In this document: positions 8,226 to 17,743 of the stretch, piece after piece
Layout: each line of letters begins with the position of its first letter
Numbering within the stretch: position 1 is the stretch's first letter
Assembly: GCA_903789375.1 (NCBI GenBank)
Contig: CAIFEB010000003.1
Location: forward strand, 60,121-124,120
Direction of reading: 5' to 3'
Length of the DNA: 64,000 nucleotides
Source: an uncultured Eggerthellaceae bacterium
Lineage (GTDB): Bacteria > Actinomycetota > Coriobacteriia > Coriobacteriales > Eggerthellaceae
Program-made: the position numbers and the translations under genes
The notes under the pieces: generated by a model
Told to the model about the DNA's origin: nothing
The model's input: only the letters and a program-made list of their open reading frames with translations
The model's database searches: none

Positions 8226-9812
8226 CTACGCGCGCGGGCCGGCCGCGCGAATGGCGTCGGGCATGTTCGGGTACTTCTTCGCGGCGTTCTCCTGGAACAT
8301 CCGCGCGAGCTTTTCGGCCTGCGCGTCGTACGCGTCCTTGTCCGCCCACGTCTCACGCGGGTTGAGCAGCTCGGAGGGCACGCCCTCAACCTCTTGCGGC
8401 ACGTCCACGCCGAAGCGCTCGTCATGCACGTAGCGCGCCGTCGCCAGCTCGCCGGACAGCGCCGCCGTCACCATGCGCCGCGTGTACGCCAGGTTGATGC
8501 GCGCGCCCGTCCCGTACGCGCCGCCGGTCCAGCCGGTGTTCACCAGGTACACGCGCGTACCGTACGTGCGCAGGCGCTCGCCGAGCATCTCGGCGTACAC
8601 GAGCGGATCGAGCGGCATGAACGGCTCGCCGAACAGCGCCGAAAACGTGGGCGTGGGCTCGACGATGCCCTCCTCGGTGCCCGCGACCTTCGACGTGAAG
8701 CCCGACAGGAACTGGTACATCGCCGCGTTCTCGTCCAGGCGCGAAATCGGTGGCAGCACGCCGAACGCGTCCGCCGTCAGCATGATGATGACGTTCGGAA
8801 CGCCGCCGCGGCCGTTGGCCGCCGCGTTGGCGATGTGCTCGATGGGGTACGCCGCGCGCGTGTTCTCGGTCAGCGCGTCGTCATCGAAATCGGGAATGCG
8901 CGTGCGCTCGTCGTAGCGCACGTTCTCAGTGACGGCGCCGAAGCGGATGGCGTCGAAGATCTGCGGCTCCGTCTCATGCTTGATGCGGATGGTCTTGGCG
9001 TAGCAGCCGCCCTCGAAGTTGAACACGCCGTCATCGGCCCAGGCGTGCTCGTCGTCGCCCACGAGCGACCGCGCCGGGTCAGCCGACAGCGTGGTCTTGC
9101 CCGTGCCCGACAGCCCGAAGAACACGGCCGTCTCGCCGGATTCGGCATCCTTGTTGCAGCTCGAATGCATGGGAAGTACGCCGTCCTCGACCGGCATCAG
9201 GTAGTTCATCACCGAGAAGATCGACTTCTTGATCTCGCCGGAATACAGCGTGCCGCAGATGAGCACCATGCGCGCGGAGAAGTTGATGAGCACGGCGGTG
9301 TGGGAGCGAAGCCCCTCGTGCTTGGCGGGGTCGAGCGTGAGCAGCGGCGCGGCGAGCACGGTGAAGTCGGGGTCGCCGAACTGCGCGAGCTCGTCGGCGT
9401 CGGGGCGGATGAGCATCTGATGCGCGAACAGCGCCTGGCTTGCGCGCTCGGCCACCACGAGGAACTTGCGCGTATGGCGCGGATGGGCGCCCGCGCGGGC
9501 ATGCACGATGAACAGATCGCGTTCGCCCAGGTAGGAGCACACTTCCTGCTTCACGCTCTCCCATGTCTGCTCTGATATCGGGCGGTTGACCGAACCCCAT
9601 GCGATGGTGTCGTGCACATCGGGGGTGTCGACGACGAACCGGTCGCGCGCCGAGCGTCCCGTGCGCTCGCCGGTGAACACGGCAAGCGCGCCGTTCGAGA
9701 GCAGGCGTCCTTCGCCGCGCTCAAGCGCCTGTTCCACCAGAAACGCCGGCGATTCGTCAACGTAGCAGGCGCCCTTCGGGTCGACGATGCCGCATCGCTT
9801 CAGATCATCCAT
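8226..9812 (-). CDS. pckA: Phosphoenolpyruvate carboxykinase (ATP)
   Basis: A 528-residue protein of normal length for ATP-dependent PEPCK. The kinase P-loop GLSGTGKTTLSAD and the following metal-binding stretch VGDDEHAW are clear. It interconverts oxaloacetate plus ATP with PEP, CO2 and ADP. The start at 9812 (MDDLKRCG) follows AAAGGA by about 11 nt; an in-frame ATG 61 codons upstream adds unrelated sequence. The leader holds a GC hairpin (9844-9863, stem GCGCGGGA/TCCCGCGC), and a TATAGT -10 lies at 9884-9879 on the minus strand. It converges with fbp, giving a two-gene gluconeogenic locus. Confidence 0.96.
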   Translation of the reverse strand: MDDLKRCGIVDPKGACYVDESPAFLVEQALERGEGRLLSNGALAVFTGERTGRSARDRFVVDTPDVHDTIAWGSVNRPISEQTWESVKQEVCSYLGERDLFIVHARAGAHPRHTRKFLVVAERASQALFAHQMLIRPDADELAQFGDPDFTVLAAPLLTLDPAKHEGLRSHTAVLINFSARMVLICGTLYSGEIKKSIFSVMNYLMPVEDGVLPMHSSCNKDAESGETAVFFGLSGTGKTTLSADPARSLVGDDEHAWADDGVFNFEGGCYAKTIRIKHETEPQIFDAIRFGAVTENVRYDERTRIPDFDDDALTENTRAAYPIEHIANAAANGRGGVPNVIIMLTADAFGVLPPISRLDENAAMYQFLSGFTSKVAGTEEGIVEPTPTFSALFGEPFMPLDPLVYAEMLGERLRTYGTRVYLVNTGWTGGAYGTGARINLAYTRRMVTAALSGELATARYVHDERFGVDVPQEVEGVPSELLNPRETWADKDAYDAQAEKLARMFQENAAKKYPNMPDAIRAAGPRA

Positions 9813-10173
9813 GACGTGAGAGTCCTTTCGTCCGCTGGAAGCCGCGCGGGACGTCTCCCGCGCGCTCGGATACGCATAACTATACGTTTTCCTCTCCATA
9901 ATGCCCGAACAGCCCCCAGAGCTGCGCAAACTCAACAGAGGAACGACAGCGAACGCGCAAGACGGCCAGCGCCGCAGACGGAAGCATCGGCGCATCGGAC
10001 GCTACATTCAGCGCGGTATGGCACCGGCACGTCGGGCGCTGCATGCAACGCGGCATGCCGCACACGCCGCTACGATGCGCATGCGAGGACGGAGAAGGCG
10101 CACGCGGCTAAGCTCAAGAATCGATTCCGACAGAATAGGCGCAAGGGGGCGGCCGCATCCCCGCAATGGTCGC
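9813..10173. other. Intergenic region upstream of pckA
   Basis: About 360 bases with no supported gene. It contains the pckA leader hairpin and candidate -10 (9844-9884). The remainder, up to the dinB stop, shows no recognisable promoter, RNA or terminator. The long plus-strand frame across this stretch is antisense to dinB and is not a gene. Confidence 0.55.
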
Positions 10174-11481
10174 TTACTTGTAGTCGGCCGGGTTCTTCGC
10201 CGACGAGCCCGTCGTCAGCCCCTTCGTGCGGATCTCGCGCCCGAAGCTCACGGCGCCCTCGCCGAAGCGGTCGCGCACCAGGTCGGTCGCGCGCAGAAGC
10301 TCACGGCGCTTGTCCTCGCTCAAAAGGCGCGGCTTTCCCGTTTCGGGCGCGAGCCCTTCCTCGTCCGCATCGAACAGCGTCTGCTGGACGCCACGGTCGC
10401 CATCGAAGCGCGACACGGCCGCCCCCACGAGTCTGATCGGCGTGCCCGGCGCCCAGATACCGTCGAGCAGCTCCACGAGCACGGGCGCGAACGCCAGCTC
10501 GTCGTCGGTCGGAGCGGCCAGGCTGCGCTGCGCGGAGTGGACGGAACGGTCGCCGAACCGCAGCTTGAGCGTGACGGTCGACCCCTTGAGCCCCTTGCGG
10601 CGCAGGCGGCGACCCACCCTCGCGGCCATCGTCGCGATGGCGGCTTCGATGTCGCAGCGCTCGGTCAGATCGTCGGCGAACGACATCTCGTTGGACACCG
10701 ATTTCACCGTGTCGTCCTCTTCGACTTCCGCCGGCTCCTCGCCACGCGCACGGGCCTTGAGCACCCCGCCCCATTTGCCCAGCAGGTTGCGCAGGGTCTG
10801 GTCGTCGGCGTGCGCCAGGTCGCCGAGCGTGTCGATGCCGAAGCGGTGCAGCTTCGCCTCGGCCGCCGCCCCCACGCCCGACAGCGTTCGCACCGGCAGC
10901 GGGTCGAGGAACGCCCGCTCCGATCCCGGCGGCACGACCGTCAGCCCGCGCGGCTTGTCCATGTCCGACGCGATCTTCGCGATGGATTTCGCCGTGGCCA
11001 CGCCGATGGAGCACGTGACGCCCAGCTCCTCGACGCGCCGCTGGATGCGCCGCGCCACGTCGACGGGGTTCTCGCGATTCACGCGCGTGGGCGTGACGTC
11101 GCAGAACGCCTCGTCGATGCTGACCTGCTGCACGTGGGGCGTTTCGTCGTGAATGATGGCCATGACCTGGTTGGACATGGCGCGGTACCGGTCGAAGTGG
11201 CCGGGCGACCAGATGGCGTCGGGACAGAGCCGGCGCGCCTGGGACGAGGGCATGGCGCTGTGGACGCCGTACGCGCGCGCCTCGTAGGACGCCGTCGACA
11301 CGACACCGCGCTTGTCGGGACTGCCGCCGACGATGACGGGCTTGCCGCGCCAACCGGGGTGGTCGAGCTGTTCGACCGACGCGAAGAAAGCGTCCAGGTC
11401 CACGAGCAGAATGGCGGGACCCGTCCATTCGAACGGGAATCCCGCCGCATTCGCTGCGTCGCTGTCGTTGAAAGTATCCAT
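10174..11481 (-). CDS. dinB: DNA polymerase IV (Y-family translesion polymerase)
   Basis: A 435-residue protein with the two catalytic carboxylate motifs of Y-family polymerases, DLDAFFASVEQ near residue 30 and SIDEAFCDVT about 100 residues later, then a thumb and little-finger region. The length exceeds E. coli DinB (351) because of a longer C-terminus. It copies damaged templates with low fidelity. Residues 1-20 precede the usual start of homology, so the true start could be slightly downstream. It is 69 nt after a glycosyltransferase gene. A partial LexA-like box lies at 11545-11558. Confidence 0.95.
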   Translation of the reverse strand: MDTFNDSDAANAAGFPFEWTGPAILLVDLDAFFASVEQLDHPGWRGKPVIVGGSPDKRGVVSTASYEARAYGVHSAMPSSQARRLCPDAIWSPGHFDRYRAMSNQVMAIIHDETPHVQQVSIDEAFCDVTPTRVNRENPVDVARRIQRRVEELGVTCSIGVATAKSIAKIASDMDKPRGLTVVPPGSERAFLDPLPVRTLSGVGAAAEAKLHRFGIDTLGDLAHADDQTLRNLLGKWGGVLKARARGEEPAEVEEDDTVKSVSNEMSFADDLTERCDIEAAIATMAARVGRRLRRKGLKGSTVTLKLRFGDRSVHSAQRSLAAPTDDELAFAPVLVELLDGIWAPGTPIRLVGAAVSRFDGDRGVQQTLFDADEEGLAPETGKPRLLSEDKRRELLRATDLVRDRFGEGAVSFGREIRTKGLTTGSSAKNPADYK

Positions 11482-11550
11482 GGCGCCAGTGTACCAGCTG
11501 TGTCGCGTGCCGCGCGGGTCGTGGCGCCTGGCGCCCCCGGCGCACGAACG

Positions 11551-12579
11551 CTAGTTGAACTTGAAGATCTTCTGCGCCAGATGATAGCCGCCCAGGCCCA
11601 CCTTGCGACCGGCCGCGCCCGGCAGGTTCGTGAACATGTTGATCACGTTCCGGCGGATGTGCGGATAGATCTGCGGCTGTCGTTCGCGCAGATGGTTCCA
11701 GATCTCGTTGCGCTCGGCCTCGGTCTTGTCGTTGGTGTCCATGCGCAGGAACACCGAGCAGATGCACATCATCATGGACAGGTAGTTCTCCATGTACTTG
11801 CGCACGCGGGCGTTCTCGACCGTCGCCAGGTCCACGGCGTCGATCATCGTGCGCGTGACGCGCAGCTGCTGGTCGATGCGGCCGAGCATGACGCTCTCGT
11901 TCACCGACTGGTCCTCGCGGCCGATGAAGTAGCGATACAGGTCGACGTCCAGGTAGTACATCGTCTTCACCGCGGGCAACGGCTCGTACACGAAGATGTT
12001 GTCCACGTAGAAGCAGTGCTCGGGGAGCTTCAGGCCGATTTCGCGCAGCAGGTCGGTGCGGTAGATGACCGAGTGCATGAGCAGGTACTGGCTCTTCTTG
12101 AAATGCCCCGTATCGTTCCACGTGAACTCGCGCCCGACCGGGAACACGTTGCGGTAGTCGATGGTGGTGTGCGTGCCCTCGTGCACCTTCTCGTACACGT
12201 AGTTAGCGATGACGAGGTCGGTGCCCTCGCGCTGCTCCGCCTGGCCGCGCAGGTATGCGAGCACGGTGACGAGCGAATCGTGATCGAGCCAGTCGTCGGA
12301 GTCGACCACCTTGAAGTAGCGGCCGCGCGCGTTGGCCAGACCGGTGTTCACGGCCGCGCCGTGCCCGCCGTTTTCCTGGTGCACCGCGCAGATCACGTCC
12401 GGGTAGCGGCGCGCCCAGTCGTCCGCCTTCGCCGGCGTGTCGTCCTTGGTCGAGCCGTCATCGACGATGACGATTTCGAAATCGCCGCGACCGTCGTCGC
12501 ATGCCAGGATGGACTCGATGCACTTGTCCATGTACGCGGCGGAGTTGTAGCACGGAATGGCGAACGTGATGGTCTTCAA
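11551..12579 (-). CDS. Family 2 glycosyltransferase
   Basis: A 342-residue GT-A fold enzyme. It opens with ITFAIPCYNSAAYMDKCIES, then IVIVDDGSTKDD (nucleotide-sugar site) and VVDSDDWLDHD (DxD metal motif). No N-terminal membrane segment is seen, so it should act at the cytoplasmic face. It transfers a sugar from an activated donor, probably in cell-surface polysaccharide or glycolipid synthesis; donor and acceptor cannot be told. The predicted start is a TTG at 12579 with GGGGG upstream. No other glycan genes are adjacent. Confidence 0.9.
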   Translation of the reverse strand: MKTITFAIPCYNSAAYMDKCIESILACDDGRGDFEIVIVDDGSTKDDTPAKADDWARRYPDVICAVHQENGGHGAAVNTGLANARGRYFKVVDSDDWLDHDSLVTVLAYLRGQAEQREGTDLVIANYVYEKVHEGTHTTIDYRNVFPVGREFTWNDTGHFKKSQYLLMHSVIYRTDLLREIGLKLPEHCFYVDNIFVYEPLPAVKTMYYLDVDLYRYFIGREDQSVNESVMLGRIDQQLRVTRTMIDAVDLATVENARVRKYMENYLSMMMCICSVFLRMDTNDKTEAERNEIWNHLRERQPQIYPHIRRNVINMFTNLPGAAGRKVGLGGYHLAQKIFKFN

Positions 12580-12975
12580 AGCTGTAAGCCCCCGAATCCT
12601 TCCTGCATTCGATCAGGCAGCGGGATTGCCGTCGGCGCGGATGGCCTGATGCTCAGGTTGCGATCCGCTGCGTGAACCGAACGTGCGCAGACGGTCCGAA
12701 CGACGGCCCCTTGCGATCTGAGCCTCGTGTCGATCTGAGCCTCGTGTCGAGCACGCCGTCGACGCGCTTCGGCGGTCCGACCCTGCAACGCGGGCTCGCA
12801 CGGCACGCGCCTGCACCTGGTGCCCGACCTGCTATTTATGCCGGTACGACATTTTACCGGCCGGCCCTGGTCACCTCAGCATTACCATATAAACGCGATA
12901 ATTTATCCGAAGCACAGCCGCACGGCGCCCCGCCACGAGAGGCCGCGGTGCAGCCCAAACGATGGAAGGAACACG
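12580..12975. other. Divergent intergenic region upstream of pta
   Basis: Almost 400 bases without a gene. It holds a 17-bp tandem duplication (12714-12747), a dyad CCGGTA-N8-TACCGG (12841-12860), and an AT-rich patch at 12884-12907 with TATAAA (12888-12893) and GATAAT (12897-12902) as candidate -10 boxes for pta. No good -35 is visible. The SD of pta is GGAAGGA at 12963-12969. Confidence 0.55.
12714..12747. repeat. Tandem repeat, 17 bp x 2
   Basis: The unit CGATCTGAGCCTCGTGT occurs twice in perfect tandem (12714-12730, 12731-12747). Noncoding. Confidence 0.95.
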
Positions 12976-13974
12976 ATGAGCGGTTTTCTGGATTCGATGG
13001 TCGAACGCGCCCGCGCCGACCGCAAGACGATCGTCCTACCCGAGGGCAACGACCCGCGCACGCTCGAGGCGGCTTCCCAGATTCTTCAGGACAACGTCGC
13101 GAACCTCATCATCATCGGCGACTCGAACGTCATCGAGAAGAGCCCCTACGACATCGAAGGCGCGCAGATCATCGACCCGAAAACGTACCCTGAGCGTCCC
13201 GAGCTCGCGGAAGTGCTGTACGAAACGCGCAAGCACAAGGGGCTGACGCGCGAGGAGGCCGACAAGCTGCTCGACGACGTCCTGTACTTCGGCGTCATGA
13301 TGGTGAAGACCGGCCGCGCCGACGGCATGGTGTCCGGCGCCTGCCATGCGACGGGCGACGTGCTGCGCCCGAGCCTGCAGATCTTGAAGACCAAACCGGG
13401 CTCGAAGCTCGTGAGCTCGTTCTTCGTGATGGCGGTCCCCGACTGCGAATTCGGCGAGAACGGCACGTTCATCTTTTCCGACTGCGGGCTGGAGGTGCAG
13501 CCCGACGCCGAGAAGCTGGCGAACATCGCGGTCACCTCGGCGCAGTCGTGGAAGGCGCTCCTGGACACCGAGCCGCGCGTCGCGCTGCTGTCCCATTCCT
13601 CGTACGGCTCGGCGAAGAACAACGATGCGCAGAAGGTCGTCGACGCGACCGCGATCGCCAAGGAGCTCGCGCCTGACCTCGCCCTCGACGGCGAGCTGCA
13701 GCTCGACGCGGCCATCGTCCCGTCCGTCGGCGCGAGCAAGGCGCCGGGGTCTCCGGTCGCCGGCCGTGCCAACGTGCTCATCTTCCCCGACCTCGACGCC
13801 GGCAACATCGGCTACAAGCTGGTGCAGCGCCTCGCGCACGCCGAGGCGTACGGCCCCATCACGCAGGGCATCGCCGCGCCCGTGAACGACCTGTCTCGCG
13901 GCTGCACGGCGCACGACATCTACGGTGTCGTCGCCATCACCTGCGTTCAAGCGCAGAACGACGCGAAGAACTAA
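12976..13974 (+). CDS. pta: Phosphate acetyltransferase
   Basis: A 332-residue short-form Pta, typical in length for anaerobes. It opens with FLDSMVERARADRKTIVLPEG and contains the conserved SHSSYGSAKN and SRGCTAHDIYG stretches near the C-terminus. It interconverts acetyl-CoA plus phosphate with acetyl phosphate and CoA. The ATG at 12976 follows GGAAGGA; the frame is open upstream but unsupported. Its partner ackA is on the opposite strand and both end at one palindromic terminator, unlike the usual ackA-pta operon. Confidence 0.96.
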   Translation: MSGFLDSMVERARADRKTIVLPEGNDPRTLEAASQILQDNVANLIIIGDSNVIEKSPYDIEGAQIIDPKTYPERPELAEVLYETRKHKGLTREEADKLLDDVLYFGVMMVKTGRADGMVSGACHATGDVLRPSLQILKTKPGSKLVSSFFVMAVPDCEFGENGTFIFSDCGLEVQPDAEKLANIAVTSAQSWKALLDTEPRVALLSHSSYGSAKNNDAQKVVDATAIAKELAPDLALDGELQLDAAIVPSVGASKAPGSPVAGRANVLIFPDLDAGNIGYKLVQRLAHAEAYGPITQGIAAPVNDLSRGCTAHDIYGVVAITCVQAQNDAKN

Positions 13975-14051
13975 ACGCAGGCGCGGCGCATCGTGCGAAC
14001 CGGTGCTCCGCGCATCACGCCACCTTTCGTCATCTGCCAGCGCCAAAGAAA

Positions 14052-14083
14052 AGGCTCCTCGCAGGAATTCCTGCGAGGAGCCT
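14052..14083. terminator. Perfect 32-nt palindromic terminator shared by pta and ackA
   Basis: AGGCTCCTCGCAGGAA (14052-14067) is followed directly by its reverse complement (14068-14083). AAGAAA lies on the left side and GTTG on the right, so it best terminates minus-strand transcription and probably acts in both directions. Confidence 0.85.
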
Positions 14084-14118
14084 CGTTGAAAGCGCTGGAT
14101 TCACGCGGGCTTTTACAT

Positions 14119-15372
14119 CTAATTGGTGCCGGCGATGGAGAACACGTCCTCGTTGAAGTCGATGCCCGCGCTGTCGACGCGTTCGTGCACGAGCTCGTAG
14201 GTGTCGCGCGCGATCATGAACTCCTCGTCCGTCGGGATGATGAGCACGCGCACGGCCGAATCGTCGCTCGAAATCTCGCGCTCGCCCTTCGTCATCGCGT
14301 TGCGCTGCTCGTCGATCTTGATGCCGAGCGGCTGCAGGCCCTGGAAGATCATGCGGCGCATCTTCTTGCAGTTCTCGCCTACGCCCGCTGTGAGCACGAT
14401 GACGTCCACGCCGCCCATGACGGCGATGTACTGGCCGATGTACTTCTTCACGGAGTTCGAGTACATCTCGTACGCCAGCTGAGCGCGGGGGTTTCCGTGC
14501 TCGGATGCGTCGCGCACGCTGCGCAGGTCGTTGCTGATGCCCGAGATGCCCAGAAGGCCGGACTTCTTGTTCATGAGGTTGTCCATCTCGGCCGGCGTCA
14601 GATGCTCGTGCTCCATGAGGAACGTGACGATGGCCGGGTCGATGGAGCCGCAGCGCGTGCCCATCATCAGACCGTCGAGCGGGGTCATGCCCATGGAGGT
14701 GTCGACTGCCTGGCCGTGGTCGATGGCGGTGACCGAGCAACCATTGCCCAGATGGCACGTGATCATCTTCAGGTCGTCCATCTGCTCGTCTAAAAACAGC
14801 GCCGCACGTTCGGCGATGTAGCGGTGCGACGTGCCATGCGCGCCGTACTTGCGGATGTCGTACTTCTCGTACAGCTCGTAGGGCAGCGCGTACATGTACG
14901 CCTTCGGCGGCAGCGTCTGATAGAACGACGTGTCGAACACGGCGACCATGGGAACGTTGGGCATGTGCTTCTGGCAGGCGCGGATGCCCGACAGGGCCGC
15001 CTGGTTGTGCAGCGGCGCGAGCTCCGACAGCTCGTCGATCTTGGCGATGACGTCGTCATCGATGATGACCGAATGATCGAAGTACTTGCCGCCCTGTACG
15101 ATGCGGTGCCCCACAGCGTCGATTTCATCGAGCGAGTCGATGGCCTTCATAGGGCCGGACGTCAGCGTTTCCAAGACGACCTGCATGGCCTCGTCGTGGT
15201 TGGCCATGTGCGTGTTGATGCGCACTTCGTTCTCATCGATGCCGTGCTTGTGCGACGATTCCTCGGACCCTACGCGGTCGCAGATGCCCTTCGCCAAAAG
15301 CTTCATGGTCTCGACGTTGATGAGCTGGTACTTCAGGGAGGAAGAACCTGCGTTGATCACGAGTACGTTCAC
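14119..15372 (-). CDS. ackA: Acetate kinase
   Basis: A 417-residue ASKHA-fold kinase, slightly longer than E. coli AckA. Signature stretches are present: VLVINAGSSSLKY at the N-terminus, GHRIVQGG, AVFDTSFY, and YGAHGTSHRY. It makes ATP and acetate from acetyl phosphate, the likely substrate-level ATP step here. The start is GTG (15372) after GAGGGGG. Translation proceeds toward the shared pta/ackA terminator. No hairpin typical of a known riboswitch is seen in its 149-bp leader. Confidence 0.97.
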   Translation of the reverse strand: MNVLVINAGSSSLKYQLINVETMKLLAKGICDRVGSEESSHKHGIDENEVRINTHMANHDEAMQVVLETLTSGPMKAIDSLDEIDAVGHRIVQGGKYFDHSVIIDDDVIAKIDELSELAPLHNQAALSGIRACQKHMPNVPMVAVFDTSFYQTLPPKAYMYALPYELYEKYDIRKYGAHGTSHRYIAERAALFLDEQMDDLKMITCHLGNGCSVTAIDHGQAVDTSMGMTPLDGLMMGTRCGSIDPAIVTFLMEHEHLTPAEMDNLMNKKSGLLGISGISNDLRSVRDASEHGNPRAQLAYEMYSNSVKKYIGQYIAVMGGVDVIVLTAGVGENCKKMRRMIFQGLQPLGIKIDEQRNAMTKGEREISSDDSAVRVLIIPTDEEFMIARDTYELVHERVDSAGIDFNEDVFSIAGTN

Positions 15373-15521
15373 AAAAGCCCCCTCAATGCCATCTGGTAGC
15401 CACGAATTACCGTTGCGAAGGGAAAAATTACACCCAACGGACGCCGCATTTCGCTATTCACATATTCGTACACGATACCGCCGCAATTCGCCATACGTTG
15501 CAACGGCCCCGCGGGCGGCTG

Positions 15522-15878
15522 TTATGACTGGATGGAAGGGTCGCCGGAGTTCATCGGAGAACCACCGAGCACGTGCACGTGAAGATGATGGACGAACTGC
15601 TGGGCGTCGTCGCCGGTGTTGACGAGCGTGCGATAGCCCGTTTTATCGACGCCCTTCAGAGCAGCGACTTTCGGCACGGCCGAGAATACCTGCGCGAACA
15701 CCTCGGCCGGCACGTCGTCGGACATGCCGTCGTAATGGTCTTTCGGCACGATGAGCACATGAACCGGCATCTGCGGCTCGGCGTCCTCGAACGCGAGCAC
15801 GTGGTCATCCTCGTAGACCTTGCGTGTGGGAACCTCGCCCCGCACGATCTTGCAGAAAATGCAGTCGTCCTTTTGCAT
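15522..15878 (-). CDS. HIT family (histidine triad) nucleotide hydrolase
   Basis: A 118-residue protein of the Hint type: CIFCKIVRGEVP at the N-terminus (zinc-site cysteines) and the triad HHLHVHVLGG near the C-terminus. The family cleaves AMP-lysine and similar adenosine phosphoramidates. The ATG at 15878 (MQKDDCIF) follows AAAGGA by 7 nt; the in-frame ATGs further upstream are not supported. It is the first downstream gene after xseB on this strand. Confidence 0.93.
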   Translation of the reverse strand: MQKDDCIFCKIVRGEVPTRKVYEDDHVLAFEDAEPQMPVHVLIVPKDHYDGMSDDVPAEVFAQVFSAVPKVAALKGVDKTGYRTLVNTGDDAQQFVHHLHVHVLGGSPMNSGDPSIQS

Positions 15879-16002
15879 TGGTGTTCCTTTCGTCATCGGA
15901 GCGGACGCGGTCAGCGCCCGCCGCACCCAAACCGCTTCCGGCTTTGCCCGGCTCCCCCTGCGACAACACCTGCGCTGCTGTCATCGCCGGCGAAGGTGCG
16001 GC

Positions 16003-16266
16003 TTACGACAGCGTCGTGTCGCGCACCGTGTCGTCTTCGGTGTTCGTGAGCTCTCCCATGAGCTGCTCGACCTGCTGCTGCGCCGAGCCAAGGCGCCCCT
16101 GAAGCGCCTTGAGCAGCTTCACGCCGCGCTCGTAGAACGCCAGGCTCTGCTCGAGCTCCAAGTCGTTGCCCTCGAGCTTCGCGACGATGCCGTCGAGCTC
16201 GTCCATGGCCTCGCGGAACGTCAGCTCCTCGATGGGCTTGCTGCTGGGTGCTTCCTGTTGCGCCAT
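16003..16266 (-). CDS. xseB: Exodeoxyribonuclease VII small subunit
   Basis: An 87-residue, mostly helical protein with the XseB core FREAMDELDGIVAKLEGNDL followed by LEQSLAFYERGVKLL. Small subunits coil around the XseA helix to form the active enzyme, which degrades single-stranded DNA from both ends. Its start overlaps the xseA stop in a TAATG junction, so translation is coupled and the two are one operon. Confidence 0.96.
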   Translation of the reverse strand: MAQQEAPSSKPIEELTFREAMDELDGIVAKLEGNDLELEQSLAFYERGVKLLKALQGRLGSAQQQVEQLMGELTNTEDDTVRDTTLS

Positions 16267-17732
16267 TATTCATCCTTCCCTGATGTGACAGCCGACGCGG
16301 ATGCCGGCCGAAGTTCCGTTTCGCGCACCGCGCAGCGCAGCACGCCGTCGCTCACCGCGACGTTGACGGTGCTGCCGGCGGGCGCCTGCGCCACATGGCG
16401 GACGACCGTGCCCACATCCGTCCGCGCGACCGCGTAGCCGCGTGCGAGCGTGTGGCTCGGCGAAAGGTCGTCGAGCTGCGCCGCCTGGCGTGCGACCGCA
16501 CGCTCCTTGCCCTCGACGATGCGCGGCCCCTCGCGCACAAGGGCTGCGCGCGCCGTGTCGAGCTCGCGCTGCTCGTGCGCGCCCGCCTTCTGCAAGCTGG
16601 CTGCGAAGCGCGCAGACGCACCGGCCAGGTGAGCCTGCGCTCCGACGAGCAGGCGCGGCATGCCCGCCCGCAACCGGCCGCAGCAGGCAGCAAGCTGCGC
16701 GTCATCGCGCTCGATGCGCCGCGGCAGCGCGGTGGCCAGACGGTCGGCGGCTTCGTCGACGCCCTGGTACGCATCGGCCATAAGATACTGGGGGTCGCTG
16801 AAGAGCGGCTTATTCTCGATGCGCTCGAGCCGCATGTCCTCGGACACGAGCCGTTTCTGGATTGAATCCGACAGCAGCCGCCGCGTGCGCGCGAAGGCGG
16901 AGGCGAGCGCCTCCTCGGAGGGGCTGACGGCTTCGGCTGCGCCCGTGGGCGTGGAAGCGCGGTAGTCGGACACCAGGTCGACGATGGTGGTGTCCACCTC
17001 GTGGCCGACGCCCGTGACAACCGGAACCGGACAGCGGGCTATGGTGCGCGCGAGCCGTTCGTCGTTGAACGGCATAAGATCCTCGAACGAGCCGCCGCCG
17101 CGCACGACGAGCACCACCTCGGCACCCGCCTCGACCACGGCGACGATGCCCCGCACCACCGCGGCAGGCGCCGCCGCACCCTCGACGGGCACGCCGGCGA
17201 CCAGGACCTTCGCCACATTGAACCGGCGACGCAGCGTGCGCAGCACGTCCTCGACCGCCGCGCCGTGCGGCGAGGTGACAAGGCCGATGCGCTCGGGATA
17301 GCGCGGAAGCGGCCGTTTGCGCTCGGGCGCTGTGAGGCCCTCGGCCTCGAGCTTGCGCGCGAGCTGGGCCACCTGAAGCCGCAGCTGCCCTTCGCCGTCG
17401 AGCTCGATGGAGAACACGTCGAAGTTCATGCGCCCCTTGGCCGCGTACAGCGTGAAGCGCCCGGTCAGCTGGACGCGCTGCCCCACTTTGAGCGCGATGC
17501 CGCTTTCGCGGTAGCGGTTGTTCCACATCATGCACGGCAGTGCCGACGACGAATCCTTGACGGTGAAGTAGGCCGCCTTGTACGTCGGCTTGACCTTGAC
17601 CTCGCTCACCTCGCCCACGATGCGCACGGTGACGGACTCGAGCGCGTGCTTGGCAAGCTGCATGGCGTCGGAGACTGAGTACGCGCCGCTCTCGTCCGGC
17701 TCGGGTGCGCGGTGCGCTCTGGTTGCGGGCAT
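16266..17732 (-). CDS. xseA: Exodeoxyribonuclease VII large subunit
   Basis: A 488-residue protein with an N-terminal OB-fold (about residues 25-120) and the XseA catalytic domain. The conserved PRYPERIGLVTSPHGAAVED and VVRGGGSFEDLMPFND stretches are seen, then GVGHEVDTTIVDLVSDYRAS and a long coiled-coil region. The start at 17732 (MPATRAHR) places the gene 11 nt after the zinc peptidase gene; the frame extends further upstream into that gene without reason. Cotranscribed with xseB. Confidence 0.95.
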   Translation of the reverse strand: MPATRAHRAPEPDESGAYSVSDAMQLAKHALESVTVRIVGEVSEVKVKPTYKAAYFTVKDSSSALPCMMWNNRYRESGIALKVGQRVQLTGRFTLYAAKGRMNFDVFSIELDGEGQLRLQVAQLARKLEAEGLTAPERKRPLPRYPERIGLVTSPHGAAVEDVLRTLRRRFNVAKVLVAGVPVEGAAAPAAVVRGIVAVVEAGAEVVLVVRGGGSFEDLMPFNDERLARTIARCPVPVVTGVGHEVDTTIVDLVSDYRASTPTGAAEAVSPSEEALASAFARTRRLLSDSIQKRLVSEDMRLERIENKPLFSDPQYLMADAYQGVDEAADRLATALPRRIERDDAQLAACCGRLRAGMPRLLVGAQAHLAGASARFAASLQKAGAHEQRELDTARAALVREGPRIVEGKERAVARQAAQLDDLSPSHTLARGYAVARTDVGTVVRHVAQAPAGSTVNVAVSDGVLRCAVRETELRPASASAVTSGKDE

Positions 17733-17743
17733 CGGATGCGCCC

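Noticed and set aside
9901-12675. 924-residue plus-strand open frame
   Set aside because: Antisense to dinB and the glycosyltransferase, both with clear motifs.
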